Shown piece by piece: positions 7,366 through 15,430 of a stretch of DNA of 39,054 nucleotides. The notes under the pieces are model-generated. The model was not told the origin of the DNA, did no database searches, and worked only from the letters and a program-made list of their open reading frames with translations. Position 1 is the first letter of the stretch. Every line of letters begins with the position of its first letter. This DNA comes from Candidatus Eiseniibacteriota bacterium (GTDB taxonomy: Bacteria; Eisenbacteria; RBG-16-71-46; CAIMUX01; WJJG01): the NCBI GenBank assembly GCA_030601305.1, contig JAUVTV010000004.1:1-39054 (forward strand), written 5' to 3'. The translations under genes were made by a program, and so were the position numbers.

Positions 7366-8430
7366 ATGCGCGACAGGAGGACCCTGTATGCCCTTTTGGG
7401 CATTGTCTTGCTGAGCATGCTCGCGCCCGTCGTGGCGCAGGCATTGCCCGATCGAGTCGTGCTGTGCGAGGGATACGGAAGGCCTGGCTGAGCGTACTGC
7501 CCTCATGCGTGGTGCGCGCTAGATATGGTCAAGGAGAACTACACCGACGGCGACAATGTCAGGGTAGTCGTGATGGAAGTCCAGACTTCGGGAGGCTACG
7601 CGATTCCCTGGGGACAGAGTCGTACCAGCTGGTATGGCATCTCCGCAGTCCCCCACGCCCGGTTCGACGGTCTCTACTTCGTGAGCGGCAGCTACGGGAG
7701 CTGTACGGCCACCTACAGCCAGTACGCGTATCGGGTCGACTATCGGTTCGATCACACGGACGGCAGCCCGGTCACGATCGAGGGTCACTACGTGATCAAC
7801 CGCGACACGATGACGCTGGAGGCCACGTTCACGCTCGAAGACGTGAATCCTCTGGAGAGCCCGAGGGCCACGATCGCGATCCTCGAGTCAGGTCTCTCGG
7901 TTCCGCCCTACACGGTGAACGATGTCGTTCGCGCGGCTTACGACGAGTACGTGACGCTCGTGACCCAGGGTGAGTATGTCACGCTGTCGCACGAATTCGC
8001 CATCAACCCGGCCTGGAACCTGGACAACGTCGAGTGCATCGCCTTCGTCCAGAAGACGACCCAGAACAAAGAGGTATATCAGGCGAACTACCTCGAGTTC
8101 GGCACCGCCGACGTGTTCGTGGATGATCCCGTTCTGAGCCTTCCGCGTTTCATCGATGTGGCGCCCAACCCGTTCATGCCGCTGCAGGCGGGTGAGGCGG
8201 TCGTGCGCATGGCCATGCCGGAGGCCGGCAGCCGTGACGTTCGGCTCGAGATGATCGATCCCAGCGGCCGCCTGGTGCGGACGCTCTCGCCCAACCGGAC
8301 GGGCGAGACGTGGACCGTCTCCCTCGACGGTCGCGACGAGCAGGGACGCCCGCTCGGCGCCGGGGCCTACTGGCTCCGCATGGTGGGCGCCGGGACGGAC
8401 GAGAGCACCCGTTTCGTAGTGGTTCGTTAG
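7366..8430 (+). CDS. Exported selenoprotein 1: Omp28/thioredoxin-like UxxC domain with FlgD-Ig C-terminus
   Basis: ATG 7366 follows AAGGAGG by eight bases and opens a signal peptide (TLYALLGIVLLSMLAPVVAQA). At codon 42 (7489-7491) an in-frame UGA occurs in the context VVLCEGYGRPG-U-AYCPHAWC, after which the frame stays open to the TAG at 8430 (354 residues). UGA takes the place of the first Cys in the CxxC redox motif of Omp28/thioredoxin-like proteins. Downstream ISAVPHARFDG supplies the cis-Pro loop of a thioredoxin fold. A beta-rich middle follows (about 120-250, with WNLDNVECIAFVQ and EVYQANYLEFG, shared with the two paralogues) and then an FlgD-Ig end (DPSGRLVRTLSPNRTG, GRDEQGRPLGAGAYWLRM, VVVR). 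A SECIS-like hairpin lies just after the UGA. Extra Cys residues 34, 45 and 50 could be resolving partners. Without recoding, only a 41-aa peptide would be made. Role inferred: periplasmic or outer-surface thiol/selenol redox. Confidence 0.85.
7489..7522 (+). promoter_or_regulatory. UGA(Sec) codon 42 and SECIS-like hairpin of selenoprotein gene 1
   Basis: The UGA is 7489-7491. Stem TGCG (7506-7509) pairs with CGCG (7515-7518), closing the pentaloop UGGUG (7510-7514). A lower A-U pair and two further pairs (C7502-G7522, U7503-A7521) extend it across single-base bulges. GGU occupies +20 to +22 after the UGA; in E. coli fdhF the loop GGU is at +19 to +21. The stem is short, so this is the weakest of the three hairpins by itself. 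Confidence 0.6.
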
Positions 8431-8460
8431 ATAGCGGCAGAAGTGCCCACGGCAAGCACG

Positions 8461-8506
8461 CGGGCGGGAGCAGGCCGAGCCGGTCTGTGACCCGCCCGTT
8501 TCCTTT
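8461..8506 (+). terminator. Rho-independent terminator after selenoprotein gene 1
   Basis: CGGGCGGG (8461-8468) and CCCGCCCG (8491-8498) form a perfect 8-bp GC stem, followed directly by TTTCCTTT. It lies 30 nt after the TAG at 8430 and separates the two selenoprotein genes into different transcription units. Confidence 0.7.
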
Positions 8507-8517
8507 GGAACCAAATG

Positions 8518-8526
8518 TGATATAAT
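8518..8526 (+). promoter_or_regulatory. Extended -10 promoter of selenoprotein gene 2
   Basis: TGATATAAT (TG, one base, TATAAT) is a consensus extended -10. No good -35 is seen; TTTCCT at 8499-8504 is the nearest. Transcription would begin near 8533, giving a very short leader that still contains GGAGG (8534-8538). It lies just downstream of the terminator, as expected for an independent unit. Confidence 0.55.
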
Positions 8527-8543
8527 TGCGCCTGGAGGTTCCC

Positions 8544-9626
8544 ATGGAGCGGACGGGGTTGCTCCGGCTCGCGCCGTTTGTCGCGTGCTGGATCGTGGTC
8601 CTGGCCGCACCGCTCGCCGACGCATCCGTCACCAAGGTGGTCTTGGCCGAGGACTTCGGCGCCACTTGGTGAACGACGTGCCATCGGGCTCGGTGCGGGC
8701 TCGGGATCATGGAAGAGGAGTTCGGCGATCAGCTCATCGTCGCCGAGCACCACATCTCGGGTGAGTACCGGAACGCCTGGGCAGACGCGCGGGGCGATTT
8801 CTACGGCGTGGGACCGATCCCCATCGTCTGGTTCGACGGTGTGTACTACGAGTGGGGAGCACAATCCTGCCTGGCCGCCGCGGACGCCTACCGCGGGTGG
8901 ATCAACCAGCGCCTGGATGACACCGGGGGCGTGAGTCCGGTCTCCATCGAGGGCGTCCACTGGTACTACGAGAACCAGATTTGGCTGACCGCCACGTTCC
9001 GGCTCGAGGATCCGGCCGACATCGTCGATGCGCAAGGGTTCCTGCTCGTCATGGAGAACGATCTCTGGTTCGAGTGGGAAACGTACGACCACGGCACCCG
9101 CGCGGCTTACGAGGTCCCGGTCGACCTGACGGAACCGGGCGACCAGGCCTACGTCACGTACACGTTCGACGTCGACCCGGAATGGGATTTGAGCGAGATC
9201 GAGTGCATCGCGTTCCTGCAGACCATGGGCTGCCCACCAGAGGTCTACCAGTCCGCGCGGCTCCCGCTAGGCGCGACCGGATCCGGCGTCGGCGGGCCCG
9301 ACCGCACGCACCACCTGCTCTCCGCCTGGCCGAACCCGTTCAGTGCGAAGTTCTCCGGCGGGAGGCTTGCGTTCAACCTGTCGGCAGTGTCGGACGGTGC
9401 GAATGGGCTCGGGAATGGGCTCGGGAATGAACTCGGGATCGAACTCCTGGATACGGGCGGACGCACGCTGCGCAGCCTTCGGGCTCGACGCGCGGCGCCC
9501 GGTCTGTGGACGGCGGACTGGGACGGGCGCGACTCAGCCGGGCGGCAGCTGCCGGCCGGCAGCTACTGGATCAGGTCCCGCGAGGCACGCGGGGCAGGAG
9601 GGGTGCACCTCATACTGGTGCATTGA
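8544..9626 (+). CDS. Exported selenoprotein 2: Omp28/thioredoxin-like UxxC domain with FlgD-Ig C-terminus
   Basis: ATG 8544 lies 5 nt after GGAGG and opens a signal peptide (LLRLAPFVACWIVVLAAPLA). Codon 43 (8670-8672) is UGA in the context VVLAEDFGATW-U-TTCHRARC, and the frame then continues to the TGA at 9626, which ends a 360-residue product. Sec replaces the first Cys of a CxxC motif, with resolving Cys46. VGPIPIVWFDG is the cis-Pro strand. The middle part shares WDLSEIECIAFLQ and EVYQSARLPLG with selenoprotein 1. The C-terminus is FlgD-Ig (LDTGGRTLRSLRARRA, DWDGRDSAGRQLPAGSYWIR). The body differs from selenoprotein 1 through most of its length, so this is not a recent duplication; the UGA is conserved despite the divergence. 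The C1A protease gene begins 23 nt downstream and is probably co-transcribed. Confidence 0.87.
8670..8704 (+). promoter_or_regulatory. UGA(Sec) codon 43 and SECIS-like hairpin of selenoprotein gene 2
   Basis: The UGA is 8670-8672. TCGGGCTC (8684-8691) and GGGCTCGG (8697-8704) make a continuous 8-bp stem (three G-U pairs) closing the pentaloop GGUGC (8692-8696). The loop GGU lies at +20 to +22 from the UGA. Loop distance and the loop Gs fit known bacterial SECIS elements. This is the clearest hairpin of the three. Confidence 0.72.
9401..9436 (+). repeat. Three 12-bp tandem units inside selenoprotein gene 2
   Basis: GAATGGGCTCGG occurs at 9401-9412 and 9413-9424, and as GAATGAACTCGG at 9425-9436. 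It encodes NGLG-NGLG-NELG in a loop of the C-terminal FlgD-Ig domain. The units are in frame, so copy-number change would lengthen the loop by four residues without breaking the gene. The two paralogues lack it. Confidence 0.75.
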
Positions 9627-9649
9627 GGGGAGACCGAGAGGAGGATGAG

Positions 9650-11806
9650 ATGACATCTGGGGACCATGCGCCTTGCAGGCGCGTCTCGCCCGCGGCGGGG
9701 CGCTTCCTTTTGCTGAGCTTCTGCCTCTTGCTGGGCCTGACCCAGCCGGCGTGGGCGGACGGCATACAGCGGCTGACTCCGGAAGAGGAAGCCGCACGCA
9801 TCGAACGCATTCGCGCGCGCATCGAAGCCCTGGGGTACGACTTCGAGGTGGGACCGACCTCGCTCACCAGCGTTCCCTGGGAGGTGTTCAAGGAGCGCTA
9901 CCTCGGCCTCGAGCTTCCCGAGGGATGGCAACCACGTCCGATCGTCGACGATCACGGCGCGGGTGACCGCGACCTGCCTGCGCGCTGGGACTGGCGCGAA
10001 CACGGGCCGGTGCCCGGCATCCGCCACCAGGGTGCTTGCGGGAGCTGTTGGTGCTTCTCCGCCGCGGCGGCGTTCGAAATGGCGATTCTGCGGACCGAGG
10101 GGTTCGAGGTCGACATCAGCGAGCAACAGGGCCTCTCGTGCAACACCGGCGGCAGTGGCTGCGGTGGGGGCTGGATGGACGACGCCTACGACGTCTGGGA
10201 CGGTTACGGCGCCTACGCCGAGGAGGACTTTCCCTACGAGGCCAACGACGGCATCGCCTGTCCGGGCGACACGTATCCCGCCATCGCGCGCATCGCATCG
10301 GTGCACAGCCTGGGCAACTCGGTGAGCCAGATCAAGCAAGCGATCTACGACCACGGTGCGGTGTCGACCACGGTGATGGTCTACGACGACCTGGTCGCCT
10401 ATCGCGGCGGATGCTACGAGCACAGCTGCAGCTGGGAGCTGAACCATGCGATCGCGCTCGTCGGATGGGACGACGACTACTGCGATGGGCAGGGTGCCTG
10501 GCTCATGCAGAACAGCTGGGGCACCGACTGGGGCATCGACGGCTACGCCCACATGAAGTACGGCACTGCCTGCCTCGGTGAGTACGCGACGTGGGTCGAA
10601 TACGTGGCAATCGCCAATCTGCTGGGCATCAACCATGTGCCGCTCGCCGACACCGAGAACACGAGCGACCCGTACGAGATGATCGCGGAGATCATCGCGA
10701 CCGGCGGCAGCGTCGACCTCGGTGCAAGCTACCTCGACTATCGCATCGACATGGGCTCATGGGTGCAGGTGCCCCTCAGCCACGTCTCGGGTGACGAGTA
10801 CGTCGCCCTGATTCCCGCCCAGTCGGCGGGCACGAAGATCGACTACTACCTGCACGCCGAGGACACGGTCGGAAACGAGAAGACCGTGCCGATGTGGGCC
10901 CCGGACGACACCTACCCGTTCGTCGTCGGCACCTTCGAGCAGATCGTCTTCGAGGACTTCGAGACCGAGTCCGGTTGGACGGTGGGCTACGAGGGTGACG
11001 ACGCGACAGCCGGGATCTGGGAGTGGGGTGATCCCGAGCACACCGACAGCAACGGGCGCACCGTGCAGCCCGAGGACGACCACACGCCCGCGCCGGGCCG
11101 CTACTGTTTCGTCACCGGTGCCGCGGCCGGGTCGGGCGCCGGATCCTACGACGTCGACGGCGGCCGCACGACGCTCCTCTCGCCGGTCTACGACCTGAGC
11201 GAGTACGAGCTGGTGGTCGTCGACTACCGCCGCTGGTACACGAACCGCCGCGGATCGGACCCCTACGAGGACATCTGGGAGGTGAGCGTCCGTTCCGGTG
11301 CCTCCGGTTGGGTGCCCATCGAGTACACCAGCACGTGTCGCGAGAACTGGAGCTACCAGGTCCACATCTTGAAGGACTTCGTCGACATGGGCCCCGAGGT
11401 GCAGCTGCGCTTCGTGGCCTCCGACGAGGACGGCGGCTCGCTGGTCGAGGCGCTCGTGGATGACCTCGAGCTGCGCGGCGTCCGCTCCGGGACCTCAGAT
11501 CTCGCGGATCGCACGCCCGGGCAGGTTCGCGAGCGCGTGATGCTCTGTGCCGCGCCCGTGCCGACCCACTCGCGCGCCGAGGTCGCCTTCTACCTGCCGC
11601 AGAGCGGCACCGCGCGCGTCCAGCTCCTCGACAACGGCGGGCGCCTGCTGCGCGTGCTGCACGCGGGGAGCGCACCGGCGGGGTGGACCCGTCTCGTCTG
11701 GGACGGCCGCGACGGCCAAGCGCGGGCGGTGCCCTCGGGGCTGTACCATCTGCTCGTCGAAACGGATCAGGGGGTCGCGACCCGGAGCCTGCCGGTCCTG
11801 CGGTAG
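9650..11806 (+). CDS. Exported papain-like (C1A) cysteine protease with MAM-like module and FlgD-Ig C-terminus
   Basis: ATG 9650 follows GAGAGGAGG; the 718-aa product has a signal peptide (FLLLSFCLLLGLTQPAWA). Residues 40-100 are a propeptide-like helical region. The C1A domain spans about 108-315: oxyanion Gln127 and catalytic Cys133 in HQGACGSCWCFSA, His266 in LNHAIALVGWDD, and Asn288 in MQNSWGTDWG, so the whole triad is present. An Ig-like segment (about 330-435) and a jelly-roll or MAM-like domain (about 445-620, starting VFEDFETESGW, ending VDDLELRGV) follow, and the last 80 residues are FlgD-Ig (LLDNGGRLLRVLHAG, VWDGRDGQARAVPSGLYHL). It is likely surface-anchored or secreted and digests proteins outside the cell. 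It lies 23 nt behind selenoprotein gene 2; a redox partner for its many Cys residues is a tempting but unproven link. Confidence 0.92.
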   Translation: MTSGDHAPCRRVSPAAGRFLLLSFCLLLGLTQPAWADGIQRLTPEEEAARIERIRARIEALGYDFEVGPTSLTSVPWEVFKERYLGLELPEGWQPRPIVDDHGAGDRDLPARWDWREHGPVPGIRHQGACGSCWCFSAAAAFEMAILRTEGFEVDISEQQGLSCNTGGSGCGGGWMDDAYDVWDGYGAYAEEDFPYEANDGIACPGDTYPAIARIASVHSLGNSVSQIKQAIYDHGAVSTTVMVYDDLVAYRGGCYEHSCSWELNHAIALVGWDDDYCDGQGAWLMQNSWGTDWGIDGYAHMKYGTACLGEYATWVEYVAIANLLGINHVPLADTENTSDPYEMIAEIIATGGSVDLGASYLDYRIDMGSWVQVPLSHVSGDEYVALIPAQSAGTKIDYYLHAEDTVGNEKTVPMWAPDDTYPFVVGTFEQIVFEDFETESGWTVGYEGDDATAGIWEWGDPEHTDSNGRTVQPEDDHTPAPGRYCFVTGAAAGSGAGSYDVDGGRTTLLSPVYDLSEYELVVVDYRRWYTNRRGSDPYEDIWEVSVRSGASGWVPIEYTSTCRENWSYQVHILKDFVDMGPEVQLRFVASDEDGGSLVEALVDDLELRGVRSGTSDLADRTPGQVRERVMLCAAPVPTHSRAEVAFYLPQSGTARVQLLDNGGRLLRVLHAGSAPAGWTRLVWDGRDGQARAVPSGLYHLLVETDQGVATRSLPVLR

Positions 11807-11854
11807 GCCGGTGAGCCTTCACCCGATCTTGTATCCAAGATAAGAAGCCCGCTG

Positions 11855-11883
11855 TGGCACGACCGTGAGGGGCGTGCTAGGAT
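11855..11883 (+). promoter_or_regulatory. Possible promoter of the sdh operon
   Basis: TGCTAGGAT (extended -10, hexamer 11878-11883) stands 17 nt after TGGCAC (11855-11860). It is about 140 nt before the sdhC start. The -35 is poor, so confidence is low. Confidence 0.3.
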
Positions 11884-12024
11884 CGGCCCCGTTCTACCCG
11901 GTAGTTCAGGGTCCGGTCGCGCATTTCTGTCCGCAGCCCAAGCAGGTGAACTCTCTGACGCGCGGGCATCCGGGTGACGGCATCCCCCCGGGCACGCTGC
12001 GGCCGGCGCTCCGAGGAGGCACAT

Positions 12025-12402
12025 ATGATGTACCGTTGGCACGCCGGCTATGTGGCCTGGCTGCTGAACCGGATCACCGGCATCCTCATTACCTTCTACC
12101 TCGTCATGCACATCTGGGTCATCCACCACCTCGCCCATGGACCGGAGAAGTACCGCATGGTCATGGACTTCCTCGGAAGCCCGATCTTCGTGTTCTTCGA
12201 GATCTGCATCATCGGCGTGGTGCTCTACCACATGATGAACGGGATCCGGATCGTGCTCGTCGACTTCGGCAACGGCGCCTGGACGCACAAGACCCTCTTC
12301 TGGGTGGTCATGGCCATCGGCGTGGTGCTCTTCGTGCTCTGCATCTGGGAGCTCGCCGGAGCGTTGCTCGGCCTGAGCCACGCGGTGGCGGCAACCCACT
12401 AG
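12025..12402 (+). CDS. sdhC: Succinate dehydrogenase / fumarate reductase cytochrome b subunit
   Basis: The 125-aa membrane protein has three transmembrane helices (around residues 15-35, 57-80 and 94-120). YVAWLLNRITGILITFYLVM is the typical quinone-site 'R-x-T-G' helix, and HIWVIHHL plus VLYHMMNGIR supply the His residues for heme b. ATG 12025 stands behind GAGGAGG; a more upstream in-frame start has no ribosome binding site. It is the first gene of sdhCDAB and anchors the catalytic subunits to the membrane, passing electrons from succinate to quinone. Confidence 0.9.
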   Translation: MMYRWHAGYVAWLLNRITGILITFYLVMHIWVIHHLAHGPEKYRMVMDFLGSPIFVFFEICIIGVVLYHMMNGIRIVLVDFGNGAWTHKTLFWVVMAIGVVLFVLCIWELAGALLGLSHAVAATH

Positions 12403-12468
12403 CGGCGCCATGCGATCTCCGAACGCACACCGGAGGCCCGCAACCCGCGAGCGACAAGGGGAGGAGGC

Positions 12469-12828
12469 ATGAAAGAGAGAGGAATCGGATCGGGTGGCGC
12501 ACTTGCCTGGTTCCTGCAGCGATTGACGGGGATCGTGCTCGTGCCGATCCTGCTCGTGCACTTGCTCACCATGCATCGCTACCACGAACACGGGCTGGCC
12601 TGGGATCAGGTCACGCGCCTGATGAGCAACCCGTACTGGAAGGTGCTCGAGATCTCGTTTCTCGTCCTGGCGCTGTACCACGGACTGAACGGGATCTACG
12701 CGATCATCCAGGACTACGTGAAAGTCGCCTGGGTGCGTCTTGCGATCTTCAGCCTGGTGATCCTCGCCGGGCTGGTGCTTTTGGTGTTCGGTATCGTCAC
12801 CGTGCTTTCGATCAAGGCTCCCGCCTAG
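12469..12828 (+). CDS. sdhD: Succinate dehydrogenase membrane anchor subunit
   Basis: The 119-aa protein has three transmembrane helices. [20 protein letters not shown] carries the R-x-T-G motif, then [27 protein letters not shown] and a final hydrophobic helix ([20 protein letters not shown]). It pairs with SdhC to bind heme and quinone. ATG 12469 is preceded by AGGGGAGGAGGC. It lies between sdhC and sdhA as in many type A/C complexes. Confidence 0.9.
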   Translation: MKERGIGSGGALAWFLQRLTGIVLVPILLVHLLTMHRYHEHGLAWDQVTRLMSNPYWKVLEISFLVLALYHGLNGIYAIIQDYVKVAWVRLAIFSLVILAGLVLLVFGIVTVLSIKAPA

Positions 12829-12895
12829 CGACCGAAGACGCCTCGGCAACGCGCCGGGGCGCTCCTCGCGCGGGATGGAACTCGAGGAAGGGGCC

Positions 12896-14647
12896 ATGAA
12901 GCTCGACGTGACCTATCACAAGCACGACGTGGTGGTTGTCGGCGCGGGGATCGCCGGTCTCTACGCGGCGCTCAAGACGAGCGGCGAGGTCGACACGGCG
13001 GTCATCAGCAAGGTCTACCCCACGCGCTCGCACTCGGGGGCCGCGCAGGGCGGATGTGCCGCCTCGCTGGGCAATATGATGGAGGACCACTGGGAGTGGC
13101 ACATGTACGACACCGTGCGCGGCTCCGACTACCTGGGTGACCAGGATGCCCAGGCGCTGCTCGTGCGCGATGCCGTACAGGTGATGTACGAGATGGAGCA
13201 CCTCGGCGTACCGTTCGACCGCACCGAGGAGGGCAGAATCGCCCAACGCCCCTTCGGCGGGCACTTCGGCAACTTCGGCAAGTCGCCGATGAAGCGTTCC
13301 TGCTATGCCGCCGACCGCACCGGACACGCCCAGCTCCACGCGCTCTACGAGCAGTGCGTGAAGAACGAGGTGCGCTTCTACAACGAATTCTACTCGCTCT
13401 TGCTGATCATGAAGGGCGGAACCTGCCTGGGCCTGGTTGCCTGGGACATCATCCGGGGCGGCCTGCACGTCTTCCACGCCAAGGCGGTGCATCTGGCGAC
13501 CGGCGGCTACGCGCGCTGCTGGAAGATCACCTCGAACGCGATGGCCAATACCGGCGACGGGCTGGCGCTCGTCATGCGCCAGGGATTGCCGCTGGAGGAC
13601 ATGGAGTTTGTCCAGTTCCACCCGACCGGTGTCTGGAAGCACGGCATGCTCGTCTCCGAGGCGGCCCGCGGCGAGGGCGGCTATCTGACCAACGACAAGG
13701 GCGAGCGCTTCATGAAGGAGTACGCCAAGGAGAAGATGGAGCTTGCCCCGCGCGACGTCGTTTCCCGCGCCGTGCAGACCGAGATCAACGAAGGACGGGG
13801 CATCGGCGGGCAGGACTGCGTCCACATCGATCTGCGCCACCTCGGCAAGGAGAAGATCTTGACGCGCCTGCCGCAGGTGCGCGAGTTGGCCTTGAAGTTT
13901 CTCGGGCGCGACATGATCACCGACCCGGTTCCCATCCAGCCCACGGCGCACTACTCGATGGGCGGCATCCCGGTGAACCTGGACACGCTGGTGCTGGGCG
14001 ACAGCCAGAAGGGAACCGTCCCGGGATTGTACGCCTCGGGCGAATGCGCCTGCGTCTCGGTGCACGGCGCCAACCGGCTGGGGACGAACTCGACGCTTGA
14101 GTGCGCCGTGTTCGGTCGCCTGGGCGGCCTCAAGATGCTCGACTATGTGCGCCAGCACTCGGGGCACGAGGACCTGCCCGCAGACGCGGCCGAGATGGCC
14201 CGCGAGGAGATCGAACACCTGCTCTCGACCGCCGGTACGAAGAGCGGCGTGCGGTCGGCGGACTTGCGCACCCGCTTGCAGGAGACGATGTCCGAGAACA
14301 TGGCCGTCTACCGCAACCAGGGGGATCTCGAGAAGCAGGTGAAGATCTGTCAGGAGCTGCGCGAGCAGTGTCGTCAAGTGGCGATCGACGACGGGGGTCT
14401 CTGTGCCAACACGGATCTGATCGAAGCGGTCGAGCTGGGACACATGCTCGACTACTCCTACGTCATCGCGCGCTGTGCCCTCGAGCGGACCGAGTGCCGC
14501 GGGGCGCATTGGCGGACGGATCACCCGGGCCGCAACGACAAGGAGTGGCTCAAGCACACGATGGCCTGGCTGGAAGGCGATCATGTCCGCCTCGAGTACA
14601 AGCCCGTCGTGATCACCCGGTTCCAGCCGGAGGAGCGGAAGTACTAG
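12896..14647 (+). CDS. sdhA: Succinate dehydrogenase flavoprotein subunit
   Basis: The 583-aa product has the N-terminal FAD-binding [11 protein letters not shown] loop, [10 protein letters not shown] (the His that carries covalent FAD), [29 protein letters not shown], the catalytic Arg region [18 protein letters not shown], and [19 protein letters not shown] near the second FAD contact. The C-terminal helical domain is complete and the size matches the family. ATG 12896 follows GAGGAAGGGG. It oxidises succinate to fumarate in the TCA cycle on the cytoplasmic face of the membrane. Confidence 0.95.
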   Translation: MKLDVTYHKHDVVVVGAGIAGLYAALKTSGEVDTAVISKVYPTRSHSGAAQGGCAASLGNMMEDHWEWHMYDTVRGSDYLGDQDAQALLVRDAVQVMYEMEHLGVPFDRTEEGRIAQRPFGGHFGNFGKSPMKRSCYAADRTGHAQLHALYEQCVKNEVRFYNEFYSLLLIMKGGTCLGLVAWDIIRGGLHVFHAKAVHLATGGYARCWKITSNAMANTGDGLALVMRQGLPLEDMEFVQFHPTGVWKHGMLVSEAARGEGGYLTNDKGERFMKEYAKEKMELAPRDVVSRAVQTEINEGRGIGGQDCVHIDLRHLGKEKILTRLPQVRELALKFLGRDMITDPVPIQPTAHYSMGGIPVNLDTLVLGDSQKGTVPGLYASGECACVSVHGANRLGTNSTLECAVFGRLGGLKMLDYVRQHSGHEDLPADAAEMAREEIEHLLSTAGTKSGVRSADLRTRLQETMSENMAVYRNQGDLEKQVKICQELREQCRQVAIDDGGLCANTDLIEAVELGHMLDYSYVIARCALERTECRGAHWRTDHPGRNDKEWLKHTMAWLEGDHVRLEYKPVVITRFQPEERKY

Positions 14648-14671
14648 GGCTGTCAGGTAAGGGGAGATGCG

Positions 14672-15373
14672 ATGGAGCGGACGCTGCGGGTCTTCAGATT
14701 CAATCCCGAGACCGGCCAGGAGCCACACTACGACACCTTCACCATCGAGGTCGAAGATTCGTGGACGGTCTTGGACGCGCTCAACGAGATCAAGTGGCAT
14801 CACGACGGATCCCTGTCCTACCGGCGCTCCTGTCGTCACGGGATCTGCGGCTCGTGTGCCATGATGGTCAACGGCAAGAACGAGGCCACCTGTGAGAAGC
14901 CGCTCTCCGCGCTGAAGGGCACGATCACCGTCGAGCCGCTCAAATCGTTCCCCGTGATCAAGGACCTGATGGTCGACCAGGAGGACTTCTTCGAGAAACT
15001 GCGCCTGGTCAAGCCGTGGTTGATCAACCACAAGGCGCCCCCGACCGACAAGGAACGCCTGCAGAGCCCTGAAGACCGCAAGATCATCGACGGAACCTGG
15101 GAGTGCATTCTCTGCGGGGCGTGTACCTCATCGTGTCCCGCGTTCTGGGACAACCAGGGCTTTCTCGGGCCGGCAGCGCTGCTGAAAGCTTTCCGCTACG
15201 TGGGCGACACGCGCGACGAGGGTCTCGACGAACGCGTCGGCATCCTCGACAGCAAGATCGGCGTGTGGCGCTGTCACACGATCTTCAACTGCGTGGAGGC
15301 GTGTCCGAAGTCGCTCAATCCGACCGCCGCGATCGTCAAGCTGCGCCGGCGGCTCATTCAGGAGAAGCTGTAG
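14672..15373 (+). CDS. sdhB: Succinate dehydrogenase iron-sulfur subunit
   Basis: The 233-aa subunit has all three cluster motifs in order. CRHGICGSCAMMVNG and a later Cys (EATC) bind [2Fe-2S], CILCGACTSSCP binds [4Fe-4S], and CHTIFNCVEACPKSLNP completes the [3Fe-4S] site. It relays electrons from SdhA to the membrane subunits. ATG 14672 lies behind AAGGGGAG, 24 nt after sdhA, and closes the sdhCDAB operon. Confidence 0.95.
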   Translation: MERTLRVFRFNPETGQEPHYDTFTIEVEDSWTVLDALNEIKWHHDGSLSYRRSCRHGICGSCAMMVNGKNEATCEKPLSALKGTITVEPLKSFPVIKDLMVDQEDFFEKLRLVKPWLINHKAPPTDKERLQSPEDRKIIDGTWECILCGACTSSCPAFWDNQGFLGPAALLKAFRYVGDTRDEGLDERVGILDSKIGVWRCHTIFNCVEACPKSLNPTAAIVKLRRRLIQEKL

Positions 15374-15377
15374 GCGG

Positions 15378-15397
15378 GACGCGCGCCGCGGCGCGTC
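15378..15397 (+). terminator. GC hairpin after sdhB
   Basis: GACGCGC (15378-15384) pairs with GCGCGTC (15391-15397) around GCCGCG. Only a short T-containing tail (ATTCC) follows, so it may terminate weakly or protect the sdh mRNA end before the permease gene. Confidence 0.45.
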
Positions 15398-15430
15398 ATT
15401 CCCCTGGCCCTCGCTTGAGGAGGTGTTGCG

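Noticed and set aside
7366-8430. Reading the in-frame UGAs as nonsense mutations or frameshifts making three pseudogenes
   Set aside because: Three divergent genes would need the same mutation at the same codon of the same motif, with intact frames on both sides and SECIS-like hairpins behind each. Selenocysteine explains all of it.
11851-11875. Sigma54 site TGGCACG before sdhC
   Set aside because: The -24 element is good, but there is no GC at the right distance for the -12 element.
12812-15031. Long minus-strand open frame of about 739 codons across sdhA/sdhB
   Set aside because: It is antisense to clear, conserved sdhA and sdhB genes and has no recognisable domain.
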